DNA of 64,000 bases from JAJFIE01 sp964344255. Its GTDB lineage: Bacteria; Pseudomonadota; Alphaproteobacteria; Rhodospirillales; Casp-alpha2. Both the position numbers and the translations under genes were made by a program. The notes beneath the pieces are model-generated. The model ran no database searches and had not been told where the DNA came from. It worked only from the letters and a program-made list of their open reading frames with translations. The stretch is taken from assembly GCA_964344255.1 (NCBI GenBank), contig CAYFMQ010000007.1, forward strand, positions 1 to 64,000, in the 5' to 3' direction. How positions within the stretch are numbered: position 1 is the first letter of the stretch; every line of letters starts with the position of its first letter. Shown piece after piece: positions 7,571 to 16,124 of this stretch.

Positions 7571-8118
7571 GCATTTTCCAGACCCCGGATGAAGTCATTT
7601 CGCTGGCCAACATCTATCTAGGCACGGAATTCTGCTCCGAAGATCCCAAGGTTATGAAAAGGATCCAGGACCTTCTGATGCACCAGAAGGAATTCGTTGT
7701 TGCGCTTAACTCCGAAACCATGAGCGACCTGCTGACCAGCGGCGAAGCCATCCTGGCCAACCACTGGTCCGGTTATAACCGCCTCGGCCGTCTGGCCGGC
7801 GCGCCGATCACCTACGCCTATCCGAAGGAAGGTGTGGTTGGCTGGTTCGACAGCCTCGTGGTGCCCACCAGCGCCAAGAACGTCGAAAACGCCAAAACCT
7901 TCATCAACTGGATGATGGAACCGGAAAACATGGCTATCCTGACGGAGCACCAGGGTTATGGTGACGCCGTTAAAGGCACCGCCGCCTATTATTCCGAAGA
8001 GGTCAAAACGGCTCCGGAAATCAACCCGCCGTCAGACCTGAACGTCGTCTTTGCGCCGACCTGCTCGCCCAAAGCCCAGTCCCTGATCGACAAGGTCTGG
8101 ACCAAGGTTTGGCAGTAA
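7471..8118 (+). pseudogene. potD: PotD-like polyamine-binding protein, 5'-truncated
   Basis: From 7471 the frame reads GTTSFSYN and continues for about 215 residues with the C-terminal lobe of a periplasmic putrescine/spermidine-binding protein (EAILANHWSGYNRL, GVVGWFDSLVVPTSAKN, INWMMEPEN). The signal peptide and roughly the first 140 residues are absent. The piece is joined to potC with no start codon or ribosome site of its own, near a GGGCACGAC sequence that could be short homology shared by both genes. It ends at TAA 8116-8118, inside a 21-nt duplication that repeats the 3' end. Without the N-terminal lobe it could not bind ligand or be exported. Confidence 0.85.
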
Positions 8119-8150
8119 GCCGTAAAGAATTGGCAGTAAGCCGTAAAGAA
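8109..8150 (+). repeat. 21-nt exact tandem duplication over the potD stop codon
   Basis: The 21-nt unit beginning TTGGCAGTAAGCC (8109-8129) is repeated exactly at 8130-8150. It contains the last Trp-Gln codons and stop of potD, and being a multiple of three it keeps the frame. It resembles in style the 24-nt stop-containing repeats at 1965-2060. Confidence 0.95.
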
Positions 8151-8166
8151 AAGGCTTAAAGCTTTC

Positions 8167-8202
8167 GGGGCGGTGTCTTATGGCATCGCCCCGTTTCTTT
8201 TT
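8167..8202 (+). terminator. Rho-independent terminator of the pot operon
   Basis: A GC-rich inverted repeat (GGGGCG at 8167-8172 with CGCCCC at 8187-8192, extended by a few weaker pairs) is followed by GTTTCTTTTT. It lies about 50 nt after the potD stop and just before the convergent acetyltransferase gene. Confidence 0.8.
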
Positions 8203-8210
8203 GACCTGGT

Positions 8211-8690
8211 TTAAGAGAGCGCCTTCATCAGGCGTGTCTTGTGAAGCGGTTCCTTCAGATAACCGTCCGTCGTTTCGCCCTGCCAGGAGACCACAAACCC
8301 AAGATGACGGTAGAGTCCCAGCGCGCGTGCGTTTTCCGTTATCACCTCGATGGTCACTGTATCATAGTCCCGGGAACGAATACTCTCTTCCCATGCGGCC
8401 AGCAGGGACGAGCCTATCCCCCTGCCCTCAAAGTCCGGATCGACCCACAGGTCGCTGATGTAGTTATCACCGTGTTCCGTAGCGGCAAATCCCGCAGCAA
8501 CGTCACCGATGAAAGCGGCCAGCACCTGTTCCGGGTTACCGCGGATAAAATCGGCGAAATCCAGTTCGCTTATTCGCATGCGCGCCGCTTCGGACACATA
8601 GGGGCCAATGCCCTTCCGCCAGGCGGCATAGGCAGCAGAGGCCAGGGCGTTCGCTTCAGCCCATTCCGGTTTGCGGATCGATAAGCTCAT
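8211..8690 (-). CDS. GNAT-family N-acetyltransferase
   Basis: A 159-residue GNAT acetyltransferase. The acetyl-CoA binding motif A is visible as VDPDFEGRGIGSSLL (Q/RxxGxG/A type), preceded by the ISDLWV strand and followed by VTIEVITENARALGLYRHLGF, typical of RimI/Acetyltransf_1 proteins. The substrate is unknown; related small GNATs modify protein N-termini, amines or antibiotics. I prefer ATG at 8690, which lies just after the tdh stop; longer starts would run into tdh. It is probably translated as the last gene of the kbl-tdh transcript. Confidence 0.82.
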   Translation of the reverse strand: MSLSIRKPEWAEANALASAAYAAWRKGIGPYVSEAARMRISELDFADFIRGNPEQVLAAFIGDVAAGFAATEHGDNYISDLWVDPDFEGRGIGSSLLAAWEESIRSRDYDTVTIEVITENARALGLYRHLGFVVSWQGETTDGYLKEPLHKTRLMKALS

Positions 8691-8694
8691 CGTT

Positions 8695-9735
8695 TCAGGA
8701 ATCTGAATAGTCATCCCAGTGCAGGATAACCTTGCCCGATTCACCTGAGCGCATGACGTCGAATCCTTGCTGGAAATCATCGATGGCGAAGTGGTGGGTG
8801 ATGACCGGAGAGATATCCAGTCCCGACTGCAACATGGATGTCATCTTGTACCAGGTCTCGAACATTTCCCGGCCGTAGATGCCGAGTATCTCCAATCCCT
8901 TGAACACGACCCAGTTCCAGTCGATGGCGGCTTCCTCCGGCAGGATGCCGAGCAGCGCCACACGTCCGCCGTGGTTCATGGCCTGCAGCATGGACCGGAA
9001 GGCTTGCGGATTGCCGGACATTTCCAGTCCTACATCGAAACCTTCCACCATATGCAGGTCCGCCATGACTTCTTCGATGCTGGTTCTGGTGACGTTGACG
9101 GCACGGGTCGCGCCCATTTTTTCGGCCAGCCCAAGGCGGTAATCGTTGACGTCCGTGATCACCACATGGCGGGCGCCCACATGCTTGGCGATGGCGACCG
9201 CCATGATGCCGATAGGTCCGGCGCCGGTGATCAGCACATCCTCGCCGACCAGATTGAACGCCAGCGCCGTGTGCGCCGCATTGCCAAAGGGATCGAGAAT
9301 GGACGCAATGTCGGAAGACACGTCATCGGGTAACTTGAAGACATTCACCGCCGGAATGGAAAGGTATTCCGCGAAGCATCCGGACCGGTTGACGCCGACG
9401 CCGATGGTGTTACGGCACAGGTGGCGCTTGCCCGCCCGGCAGTTCCGGCAATGGCCGCAGGTAATGTGCCCTTCACCCGATACCCGCTGGCCGATGTCGA
9501 TGCCGCGCACCTCGATGCCCAAATCCACCACTTCGCCCATGAACTCATGGCCCACGGTCATGGGAACGGGGATGGTTTCCTGCGCCCAGTGATCCCAGTT
9601 GTAGATATGCACATCCGTGCCGCAGATAGCGGTCTTGTGGATCTTGATCAGCACGTCGTTGTGGCCGACCTCCGGCTCCGGCGCATCTTCCATCCAGATG
9701 CCGACTTCGGGTTTTGTCTTGGCGAGAACTTTCAT
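8695..9735 (-). CDS. tdh: L-threonine 3-dehydrogenase
   Basis: A 346-residue zinc-dependent medium-chain dehydrogenase that oxidises threonine to 2-amino-3-ketobutyrate with NAD+. The catalytic zinc site includes ICGTDVHIYNWD and GHEFMGEV. The structural zinc site has four cysteines in CGHCRNCRAGKRHLC. The Rossmann motif is GAGPIGIMA near residue 170. Length and motifs match E. coli Tdh. The partner ligase gene kbl lies 16 nt upstream, the usual kbl-tdh order, but is damaged here. Confidence 0.96.
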   Translation of the reverse strand: MKVLAKTKPEVGIWMEDAPEPEVGHNDVLIKIHKTAICGTDVHIYNWDHWAQETIPVPMTVGHEFMGEVVDLGIEVRGIDIGQRVSGEGHITCGHCRNCRAGKRHLCRNTIGVGVNRSGCFAEYLSIPAVNVFKLPDDVSSDIASILDPFGNAAHTALAFNLVGEDVLITGAGPIGIMAVAIAKHVGARHVVITDVNDYRLGLAEKMGATRAVNVTRTSIEEVMADLHMVEGFDVGLEMSGNPQAFRSMLQAMNHGGRVALLGILPEEAAIDWNWVVFKGLEILGIYGREMFETWYKMTSMLQSGLDISPVITHHFAIDDFQQGFDVMRSGESGKVILHWDDYSDS

Positions 9736-9751
9736 ATCGTAGCTTCCTTCC

Positions 9752-10724
9752 TCACGATATCACCCCCAATTCCCGGCCCACGTCCGTGAAGGCGTCGATG
9801 GCCTGGTCGACCTGTTCTATCGAGTGTGCGGCGGACATCTGTGTGCGGATACGGGCCTGCCCCTTGGGCACCACGGGGTAGGAAAAGCCCACCACGTAAA
9901 TCCCCTTCTCAAGCAGCCTGTCAGCCATTTCGGCAGCCAACCTGGCGTCACCCAGCATGACCGGGATGATAGGGTGTTCGCCGGGAACCAGATCGAACCC
10001 GATGGCCGCCATGCCTTCCCTGAACCGGTAGGCATTGGCGTGCAGATGCGTTCGCAGGGTATCGTCATTTTCCAGACGATCCAGAATGGCGATGGATGTC
10101 GTCCACCATGACCATGGCGTCGTATTTATCCGCCAGGGTGCATATATCCGCCAGATTGGCGATGATGCCGTCCATGGAAAAAACACCGTCCGTCGCGATC
10201 AGTTTGAAACGGCATCCGGCGGCCTCTTTCAGGCAGCGCTCAAGGTCCGCCATGTCATTGTTGGCGTAGCGTAGCCGCGTCGCCTTGCAAAGCCGTATGC
10301 CGTCGATGATGCTGGCGTGATTCAGTGTATCGGATATGACCGCATCCTCTTCACCCAGCAGGGTTTCAAACAGGCCCGTGTTGGCGTCAAAGCAACTGCT
10401 GTAGAGGATTGCGGCCTCCATGGACAGGAAACCGGAAATCCGACCTTCCAGTTCCTTGTGAACATCCTGGGTGCCGCAGATAAAACGGACGGAGGCCATA
10501 CCGTAGCCATGCTCTTCCAAGGCCCGTTCGGCTTCCGCGACCACATCAGGATGATCGGCCAGACCCAGATAGTTATTGGCGCAAAAGTTCAGCACGTCGC
10601 CCGAATTCTCGACAGACACGTCTGCGCCCTGCGGTGATGTGATGATTCGCTCTTCCTTGTAGAGCCCCGCCTGGCGAACCTCCTTCAGTTCGTTTTCCAG
10701 GTGTTCAAGAAATGCCTGTGTCAT
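9752..10724 (-). pseudogene. kbl: Glycine C-acetyltransferase with an internal deletion
   Basis: Kbl converts 2-amino-3-ketobutyrate plus CoA to glycine and acetyl-CoA using PLP. The 5' part (from ATG 10724) is normal through NNYLGLADHP, the Gly-rich FICGTQ segment and DAMVMVDD. At about 10097-10103 the sequence jumps, with a frame change, to SIAILDRLENDD and continues normally to the C-terminus. Compared with the usual length near 395 residues, about 70-75 residues are missing, including the TLGKALGG region that carries the PLP lysine. The remnant would be inactive and frame-broken. Deletion in the organism or loss during assembly are both possible. Confidence 0.88.
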
Positions 10725-11011
10725 CGATGTCCACGCCCACCCCAAATTGACAACTGAAACCGATGCCACAGTCTTGATGCAATCAGCCGTCTTTGTCCAT
10801 GATTGATCTCAATTTACCCGTGCGGGACATTTGTCCATCTGAAGCGGGGGGATATGCTCTTTATTCGGATGCGAATCCTTTTTATGCGGGTGCCAACCCA
10901 TGGTGAAACCCCGGCCAAAAACCCACAAAATACTTGTGGAAAAGTGCTGAAAATGAAGCCCTGAGTTGCAAAATACCCATAATTTTTAGTGAATAAAACT
11001 TTTTACTTGCT

Positions 11012-11035
11012 AATTGGTATACCAGATGCCAAATT
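11012..11035. promoter_or_regulatory. Palindromic candidate operator (TGGTATACCA)
   Basis: A perfect 10-bp palindrome TGGTATACCA (11015-11024) sits within a looser repeat AATTGG...CCAAATT (11012-11035). The core resembles TNGTnnACNA operators of FCD-type GntR regulators. No such regulator lies in the window, so this is a pattern match only. It is placed just upstream of the candidate small RNA. Confidence 0.35.
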
Positions 11036-11039
11036 ACAT

Positions 11040-11195
11040 CCCATCGCATATGGGTCATTGCTTGGTGGTCCTCCCCATACTTCCACCCTGCAATGGTGCG
11101 AACTTCTCCAGCCCTCCCCCATGGGCTGATAGAGAATGATCTCCCTCCCTAGCATCGCGCCGCTATCCTCCCCGGATAGCGGCGCATTGCTTTGT
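11040..11195 (+). ncRNA. Candidate small RNA with CCUCCCC-bearing hairpins
   Basis: Four structured elements follow one another. A small hairpin CCCAT/ATGGG spans 11040-11054. A longer hairpin pairs CATTGC (11056-11061) with GCAATG (11090-11095) and GGTGG (11064-11068) with CCACC (11083-11087), with loop sequence containing CCTCCCC. A third pairs CAGCCC (11109-11114) with GGGCTG (11123-11128), loop TCCCCCAT. A perfect 12-bp stem (11157-11168 with 11174-11185) has loop TCCCC. An unpaired CTCCCTCCCT lies at 11141-11150. All C-rich tracts are complementary to Shine-Dalgarno sequences, as in some alphaproteobacterial sRNAs. The U-tail is weak and no promoter is clear, so boundaries are approximate. 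Confidence 0.55.
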
Positions 11196-11229
11196 AAGGG
11201 TTCTCGGAAAAATCTTTAACGTAACAAGC

Positions 11230-12279
11230 CTAGAGAAGCTCTCGAATTGAGGCGATGGCTGTTTCGGCGTTGATTTCATCGCCGATGAGAATCCGGGCAA
11301 GAGCCGGACTTCTATCCGCCGGATAGGGCAGCAGGTCGCCGTTTCCGGCATCGTGCGCCAACCCCAGCGTTGGCGCCCCGCTGATCACCGCCAGGTGCAT
11401 CGGCGCGCCATCCATGGCGATGACCAGCTTCGCCCCCAGCATCATCGGCAGGGCCCGGGCCAGGTCAGTCTCTTCAAGGGAAACGTTATCCCTATCAAGC
11501 AGCGATTTAAGATCGGGGGTGCGTTCAAGCAGACTGGAATCACCCAGCATCAGAACCTGATAATCGTCGGGCAAAGCATCCAGCAGGGGACCGTAGAAGT
11601 CAGCCGGCATCTGGCGCGAGGGATCGGGACAGAATGGCTGAAGCAGGACCGTGGGCCGTTCGAAGACGACAGCCTCGGGCAACAGATCGGCGCTCAGCGA
11701 ATAAGGCGTCGCCGCCGGCAGGTCCGGGTCTTCCCCGGAAAGGACAAAGCCGAAATTCTCCCACCGTTCGGGAATTTTCGTTCCCACGGGTCCGCTGTCG
11801 AACTGGGTTTGGTATAGGGAAGCGCATTCTTCCAGTTGCCTCTCCATACCGCTCAACGGGGCAGGCTTTATCGCCATGGCGGGGCGCTGCGTTGCCCCGA
11901 CCAGGGCTTCCTGCAGATCGGGATGGCGATGGTAATCGATGTTGACGACGCCCTTGTAGTAGCTCTGAAACATCTCGCTCATCGAATTGGCCCGATAGGT
12001 CCGGTCTTCGCCGAGGCGGTCAAAGTCGAAGGTCGTTATTTCGGCCCTGTCATCGAACAGGAAATGGGCCGCACCAGTTTCGTGGCTTGCCAGAACGACG
12101 AGGGGTACGTTCGGTCCGCCAAGGGCCAGCCGGAAGCGTTCGAGTTGCGCCGCCAGAAAAACGAGATGGGATACGCCGCCCGTACAGATCAGCGCAAACT
12201 CTTCGGAGCGTTCTTCCCGGTGCGTTACTTTACGGGTAAGCATGTGCACCATGTCAGCCAGGCGAAGTATTGGTTTCAT
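11230..12279 (-). CDS. Glycosyltransferase family 9 (heptosyltransferase-like)
   Basis: A 349-residue probably cytosolic protein. The C-terminal domain carries a GT9-like signature MDGAPMHLAVISGAPTLGL near residue 310, where heptosyltransferases bind the ADP-sugar, preceded by a strand/helix pattern including YQVLMLGDSSLLE. The N-terminal half (FALICTGGVSHLVFLAAQLERF) is compatible with the acceptor domain but diverged. GT9 enzymes add heptose or related sugars during LPS or glycoprotein assembly; the acceptor here is unknown. I chose ATG 12279, with AGGA upstream, because longer starts overlap the thioesterase gene. It lies 32 nt downstream of that gene on the same strand. Confidence 0.72.
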   Translation of the reverse strand: MKPILRLADMVHMLTRKVTHREERSEEFALICTGGVSHLVFLAAQLERFRLALGGPNVPLVVLASHETGAAHFLFDDRAEITTFDFDRLGEDRTYRANSMSEMFQSYYKGVVNIDYHRHPDLQEALVGATQRPAMAIKPAPLSGMERQLEECASLYQTQFDSGPVGTKIPERWENFGFVLSGEDPDLPAATPYSLSADLLPEAVVFERPTVLLQPFCPDPSRQMPADFYGPLLDALPDDYQVLMLGDSSLLERTPDLKSLLDRDNVSLEETDLARALPMMLGAKLVIAMDGAPMHLAVISGAPTLGLAHDAGNGDLLPYPADRSPALARILIGDEINAETAIASIRELL

Positions 12280-12311
12280 GAGTATCCTGAAAAAGCCGTT
12301 GTTAAATTTTG

Positions 12312-12770
12312 TTACTTTTTGGCGATGGAAACGCCCCTGCCGGACCAATCGGGCAGTTCCGTGACCAACGCTTCCTGCAGCTTGGCTTGCGTCGATTCCG
12401 GCATGGGCGCCGTGCGGCCCTCCCGGGTATCGAAATGGAGCAACACGCATTCAAACGTTGCCTTTTCGACGCCATCGACTTTCATGACGTGCCCGACGTG
12501 GAGCTTCTTGGGATCGTAGCCCAGGATCATGCTGTCGAATTCCAGCATGGAACCGCCCTTTACCTCATCCAAATAACGGATGTGGCTTTCCACCGTGTAC
12601 ATGGCGCAGCCGGTTTCCTCGAAATACCCTTTCTCGTCGATGCCGAAGTGAGCCTGCAGCGGCCAGGTTGCGCCCGAGAACGCCACCACGTAGTAGCCTT
12701 CGTTCATGTGTCCGTAGGCGTCGAGCCAGCTATCCTGCACCGGCTCGGAGTGGAGATTGAGTACCGTCAT
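12312..12770 (-). CDS. Hotdog-fold acyl-CoA thioesterase (4HBT-like)
   Basis: A 152-residue hotdog protein. The segment WLDAYGHMNEGYYVVAF matches the 4HBT pattern in which an Asp and a following HMN/HVN turn form the active site. The central strand VESHIRYLDEVKGGSMLEF also fits. Relatives include thioesterases linked to carnitine and betaine breakdown, but the local neighbours are the gatCAB genes, which gives no functional clue. Its ATG overlaps the gatB stop by 4 nt, so translation is probably coupled to gatB. Confidence 0.8.
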   Translation of the reverse strand: MTVLNLHSEPVQDSWLDAYGHMNEGYYVVAFSGATWPLQAHFGIDEKGYFEETGCAMYTVESHIRYLDEVKGGSMLEFDSMILGYDPKKLHVGHVMKVDGVEKATFECVLLHFDTREGRTAPMPESTQAKLQEALVTELPDWSGRGVSIAKK

Positions 12771-14242
12771 GACGTCAGCTTCTCCTTCAGCAACTGGTTA
12801 ACAACGCCGGGATTGGCCTTGCCCTGGGTCGCTTTCATCACCTGGCCGACGAACCAGCCGGCGATCTTTTCGTTGCCGTCCTTGAACTGCTGGACCTGTT
12901 CGGGGCTGTTGGCGATGACGTCATCGACCGCCGCCTCGATGGCGCCCGTATCCGTGATCTGCTTCAGGCCCTTCTCCTCGACGATATCCGCCGGGTCTTT
13001 CGAGGTTTCAATCATGATCTCGAACACATCCTTGGCGATACGGCCTGAAATGGTGTCATCGGCCATGAGGTCCAGCAACTGGCCAAGCTGCGCCGATGAG
13101 ACCGGGCTGTCATTGATGGACTTGCCCTGGGCGTTGAGCGCGCCGAACAGGTTACTGATGACCCAGTTGGCGGCCTGCTTGGCATCCCGGGTCGCGCCTT
13201 TTTCGGGAGTGCGGACAACCTCTTCGAAGTAGGCCGCGGTATCCTGATCGACCACCAGAACGCCCGCGTCATAGGCGCTCAGGCCGTATTCGGTCATGAA
13301 GCGTTCTTTCTTCTCATCCGGCAGTTCCGGCAACGTGGCTGCAATGGTGTCCACGTATTCGGAACTCAGCTTGACGGGCAGCAGGTCCGGATCGGGGAAA
13401 TAGCGGTAATCGTGGGCGAATTCCTTGGACCGCATAGACCTGGTTTCGCTCTTGGAAGGATCGAACAGGCGGGTTTCCTGCACCACCTCGCCGCCGGATT
13501 CCCAGACCTCGATCTGCCGGGTCGCTTCGACCTCGATGGCCTGCATGACAAAGCGGACCGAGTTCACGTTCTTAATCTCGCAGCGCGTATTGAGCTCGTC
13601 CGAACCCGCCTTGCGGACGGACACGTTCACGTCGGCCCGCATGGAGCCCTGCTCCATGTTGCCGTCACAAGTGCCGAGATAACGGACGATGGAACGCAGT
13701 TTGCGCACATAAATACCTGCCTCTTCCGGAGAGCGCATATCGGGTTTGGAGACGATCTCCATCAGGGCGACGCCGGAACGGTTCAGGTCGATGAAGGACC
13801 GGTTCGGGTCCTGGTCATGCATGGATTTCCCGGCATCCTGCTCGACGTGCAGGCGTTCGATCCCGATGGGCCGTGTCGAGCCGTCGGGCATGTCCAGCAA
13901 CACGGTTCCCTCGCCGACAATGGGATGGGCGAACTGGGAAATCTGGTAGCCCTGGGGCAGGTCGGCGTAGAAATAGTTCTTACGCTCGAACACCGAATAG
14001 AGGTTGATGTGCGCCTTGAGGCCCAGGCCTGTACGAACCGCCTGCTCGATGCAGACCTCGTTCAGCACCGGCAGCATGCCCGGCATGGCGGCGTCGACCA
14101 GCGACACCTGGGCGTTCTGTTCACCGCCGAACTCGGTGGATGCGCCGGAAAACAGTTTGGCGTTGGAGATGATCTGGGCGTGAACTTCGAGACCGATCAC
14201 GACTTCCCAATCACCGGTTTCACCCTGAATAACGTAACTCAT
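12767..14242 (-). CDS. gatB: Asp/Glu-tRNA(Asn/Gln) amidotransferase subunit B
   Basis: A 491-residue tRNA-binding and kinase subunit of GatCAB, which amidates misacylated Glu-tRNA(Gln) and Asp-tRNA(Asn). The N-terminal cradle begins WEVVIGLEVHAQ and contains NLYSVFERKNYFYADLPQGYQISQ-type residues in the family order. A helical and YqeY/tail domain (about 300-490) ends in NPGVVNQLLKEKL. Full-length and intact. It is the third gene of gatC-gatA-gatB, 3 nt after gatA. Confidence 0.97.
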   Translation of the reverse strand: MSYVIQGETGDWEVVIGLEVHAQIISNAKLFSGASTEFGGEQNAQVSLVDAAMPGMLPVLNEVCIEQAVRTGLGLKAHINLYSVFERKNYFYADLPQGYQISQFAHPIVGEGTVLLDMPDGSTRPIGIERLHVEQDAGKSMHDQDPNRSFIDLNRSGVALMEIVSKPDMRSPEEAGIYVRKLRSIVRYLGTCDGNMEQGSMRADVNVSVRKAGSDELNTRCEIKNVNSVRFVMQAIEVEATRQIEVWESGGEVVQETRLFDPSKSETRSMRSKEFAHDYRYFPDPDLLPVKLSSEYVDTIAATLPELPDEKKERFMTEYGLSAYDAGVLVVDQDTAAYFEEVVRTPEKGATRDAKQAANWVISNLFGALNAQGKSINDSPVSSAQLGQLLDLMADDTISGRIAKDVFEIMIETSKDPADIVEEKGLKQITDTGAIEAAVDDVIANSPEQVQQFKDGNEKIAGWFVGQVMKATQGKANPGVVNQLLKEKLTS

Positions 14243-14245
14243 GGC

Positions 14246-15751
14246 TCAGCCCTCCCCACCGGAAAAGTTGGCGGACAGATCGGGCAGCTCGAACCCGGCG
14301 GCCTGCTCCACGGCTTCACCGGCGCGGAACAGGGTCAGCTCATCGAATGGCTTGGCGATAAGCTGCAGGCCCAGCGGCAGACCGTCGGATGACAAGCCGG
14401 CCGGCACCGACATGGCGGGCAGGCCGGCAAGGGACGCCGGCACCGTGAACACGTCGTTCAGGTACATGGCGACGGGATCGTCCATTTTCTCGTCCACCGG
14501 GAACGCCGGCGACGGCGCCGTCGGGGCCAGAATGACATCCACGTCCTCGAAGGCGGAACGGAAATCCTGGGCGATGCGGCTCCGCACCCGTTGCGCCTTC
14601 ACGTAATAGGCGTCGTAGTAACCGGCCGACAGCACGTAGGTGCCGATCAGGACCCGGCGCTGGACCTCGTCGCCGAAACCTTCGGCACGGGTGTTCATGT
14701 ACATGTCTTCAAGCGACTCGCCGTCGACGCGCAGGCCGTAACGGACCCCGTCATAGCGGGCAAGGTTGGAGGACGCCTCCGCCGGCGCGACGATGTAATA
14801 GGTGGGCAGCGCATACTTCGTGTGCGGCAATGATACATCGACGATTTCGGCTCCGGCCTCTTTCAGCCATGCCGCACCCTTGGCCCACAGATCGGAGATT
14901 TCCTGGGCCATGCCGTCGGCGGTGTATTCCTTGGGGATACCCACGCGCAGGCCCTTGACGCCCTCACCCAGCGCACTCTCGAAATCAGGCGTCTCAACGG
15001 GCGCAGAAGTGGAATCCTTGGGGTCATGCCCGGCCATGGCGCCAAGCATGAGGGCCGAATCGCGAACCGTGCGGGTCATCGGCCCGGCCTGGTCAAGGCT
15101 GGAGGCAAAGGCGACGATGCCCCAGCGCGAACAACGCCCGTAAGTCGGCTTCACGCCGACAATGCCGGTGAAGGACGCCGGCTGGCGAATGGAGCCGCCC
15201 GTATCCGTGCCCGTGGCTCCTAAGCAGACCCTGGCGGCAACGGCAGCGGAAGAACCGCCGGACGAGCCGCCGGGAACAAGATCGCGGCCGGCATGATCAC
15301 CGCCTGTTGCTTTCCAAGGATTGATCGTATTGCCGTAGTAGCTCGACGTGGTGGAAGAGCCCATGGCGAATTCATCCATATTGACCTTGCCGAGCATGAC
15401 GGTGCCGGCGTCTTTCAGGTTCTTCGACACCGTCGATTCATATTCCGGCACGAAACCTTCCAGGATATGCGAGCCCGCCGTGGTCTGGACGCCCTCGGTG
15501 CAGAACAGGTCTTTCATGGCGATGGGAATGCCGTCCAACGCGCCCAGCGTATTGCCGGCGGCGCGGCGTTCGTCCGATTCCTTCGCCGCTGCAAGGGCGT
15601 ACTCGGGCGTTTCGGTGACAAAGGCGTTCAGGCTGCGCGCCTGTTCCACCGCCTTGCTGTGGGCTCCGGCCAGTTCCACGGCGGAAAACGTGCCTTTTTC
15701 CAGGCCCTCACGCGCTTCGGTCATGGTGAGATCAGTCAGGGTATTGCTCAT
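14246..15751 (-). CDS. gatA: Asp/Glu-tRNA(Asn/Gln) amidotransferase subunit A
   Basis: A 501-residue amidase-signature enzyme that hydrolyses glutamine and channels ammonia to GatB. The catalytic Ser-cisSer-Lys triad is represented by the Lys in IPIAMKDLF near residue 77 and the serines in the glycine/serine-rich GGSSGGSSAAVAARV block with the downstream TDTGGSIRQPA near residue 175. I favour ATG at 15751, which has GGAG 8 nt upstream. A GTG at 15760 overlapping the gatC stop is a possible alternative. Intact, in the gatCAB order. Confidence 0.97.
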   Translation of the reverse strand: MSNTLTDLTMTEAREGLEKGTFSAVELAGAHSKAVEQARSLNAFVTETPEYALAAAKESDERRAAGNTLGALDGIPIAMKDLFCTEGVQTTAGSHILEGFVPEYESTVSKNLKDAGTVMLGKVNMDEFAMGSSTTSSYYGNTINPWKATGGDHAGRDLVPGGSSGGSSAAVAARVCLGATGTDTGGSIRQPASFTGIVGVKPTYGRCSRWGIVAFASSLDQAGPMTRTVRDSALMLGAMAGHDPKDSTSAPVETPDFESALGEGVKGLRVGIPKEYTADGMAQEISDLWAKGAAWLKEAGAEIVDVSLPHTKYALPTYYIVAPAEASSNLARYDGVRYGLRVDGESLEDMYMNTRAEGFGDEVQRRVLIGTYVLSAGYYDAYYVKAQRVRSRIAQDFRSAFEDVDVILAPTAPSPAFPVDEKMDDPVAMYLNDVFTVPASLAGLPAMSVPAGLSSDGLPLGLQLIAKPFDELTLFRAGEAVEQAAGFELPDLSANFSGGEG

Positions 15752-15756
15752 GACGC

Positions 15757-16044
15757 TCACTCCACAACCTTGGGCACGGTATAAAAACCGTCTTCCGGAT
15801 CAGGGGCATTGGCCAGCACCTTGTCCCGGCAATTGCCGTCATTGACGACATCGGACCGCAACGGCGGGATTTCTTCCGTCACGCTGGTCATCGGGTCCAC
15901 ACCGTCGGTATCCACTTCCGATAACTGCTCGACCCAATGGAGAATCCCGTCAAGCTCGCCTGCAATCTGCTCAAGCCGTTCGTCCTCCACCCTGATACGG
16001 GCGAGATAGGCGATCCGGCGCACTGTTTCCTGGTCCAATGCCAT
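15757..16044 (-). CDS. gatC: Asp/Glu-tRNA(Asn/Gln) amidotransferase subunit C
   Basis: A 95-residue helical subunit that wraps GatA and GatB and stabilises the complex. The opening ETVRRIAYLARIRVEDE and the C-terminal LRSDVVNDGNCRDKVLANAPDPEDGFYTVPKVVE-type tail (here ending FYTVPKVVE) are characteristic. It is the first gene of the gatCAB cluster and its promoter should lie within the 85 nt upstream of 16044. Confidence 0.95.
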   Translation of the reverse strand: MALDQETVRRIAYLARIRVEDERLEQIAGELDGILHWVEQLSEVDTDGVDPMTSVTEEIPPLRSDVVNDGNCRDKVLANAPDPEDGFYTVPKVVE

Positions 16045-16124
16045 GTAATCAGCTTCCTGAATGAAAAAGATAATGGTTACTCAAGAGGCGCGGAAATTAG
16101 CACCCGGAGCGCCAAGGCTCAACC

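Larger units (their letters stand above)
10725..11229. other. Gene-free stretch with small-RNA features
   Basis: About 500 nt between kbl and the GT9-like gene without a credible open frame. The kbl-proximal half is AT-richer and should hold the kbl-tdh promoter. The second half carries a TGGTATACCA palindrome and a series of hairpins described separately. Confidence 0.7.

Noticed and set aside
12280..12450. Extended N-terminus for the GT9-like gene
   Set aside because: The extra 57 codons lie inside the well-supported thioesterase gene; ATG 12279 has its own ribosome site.
13412..14392. 326-residue plus-strand open frame across gatB
   Set aside because: Antisense shadow of gatB with no domain signature.
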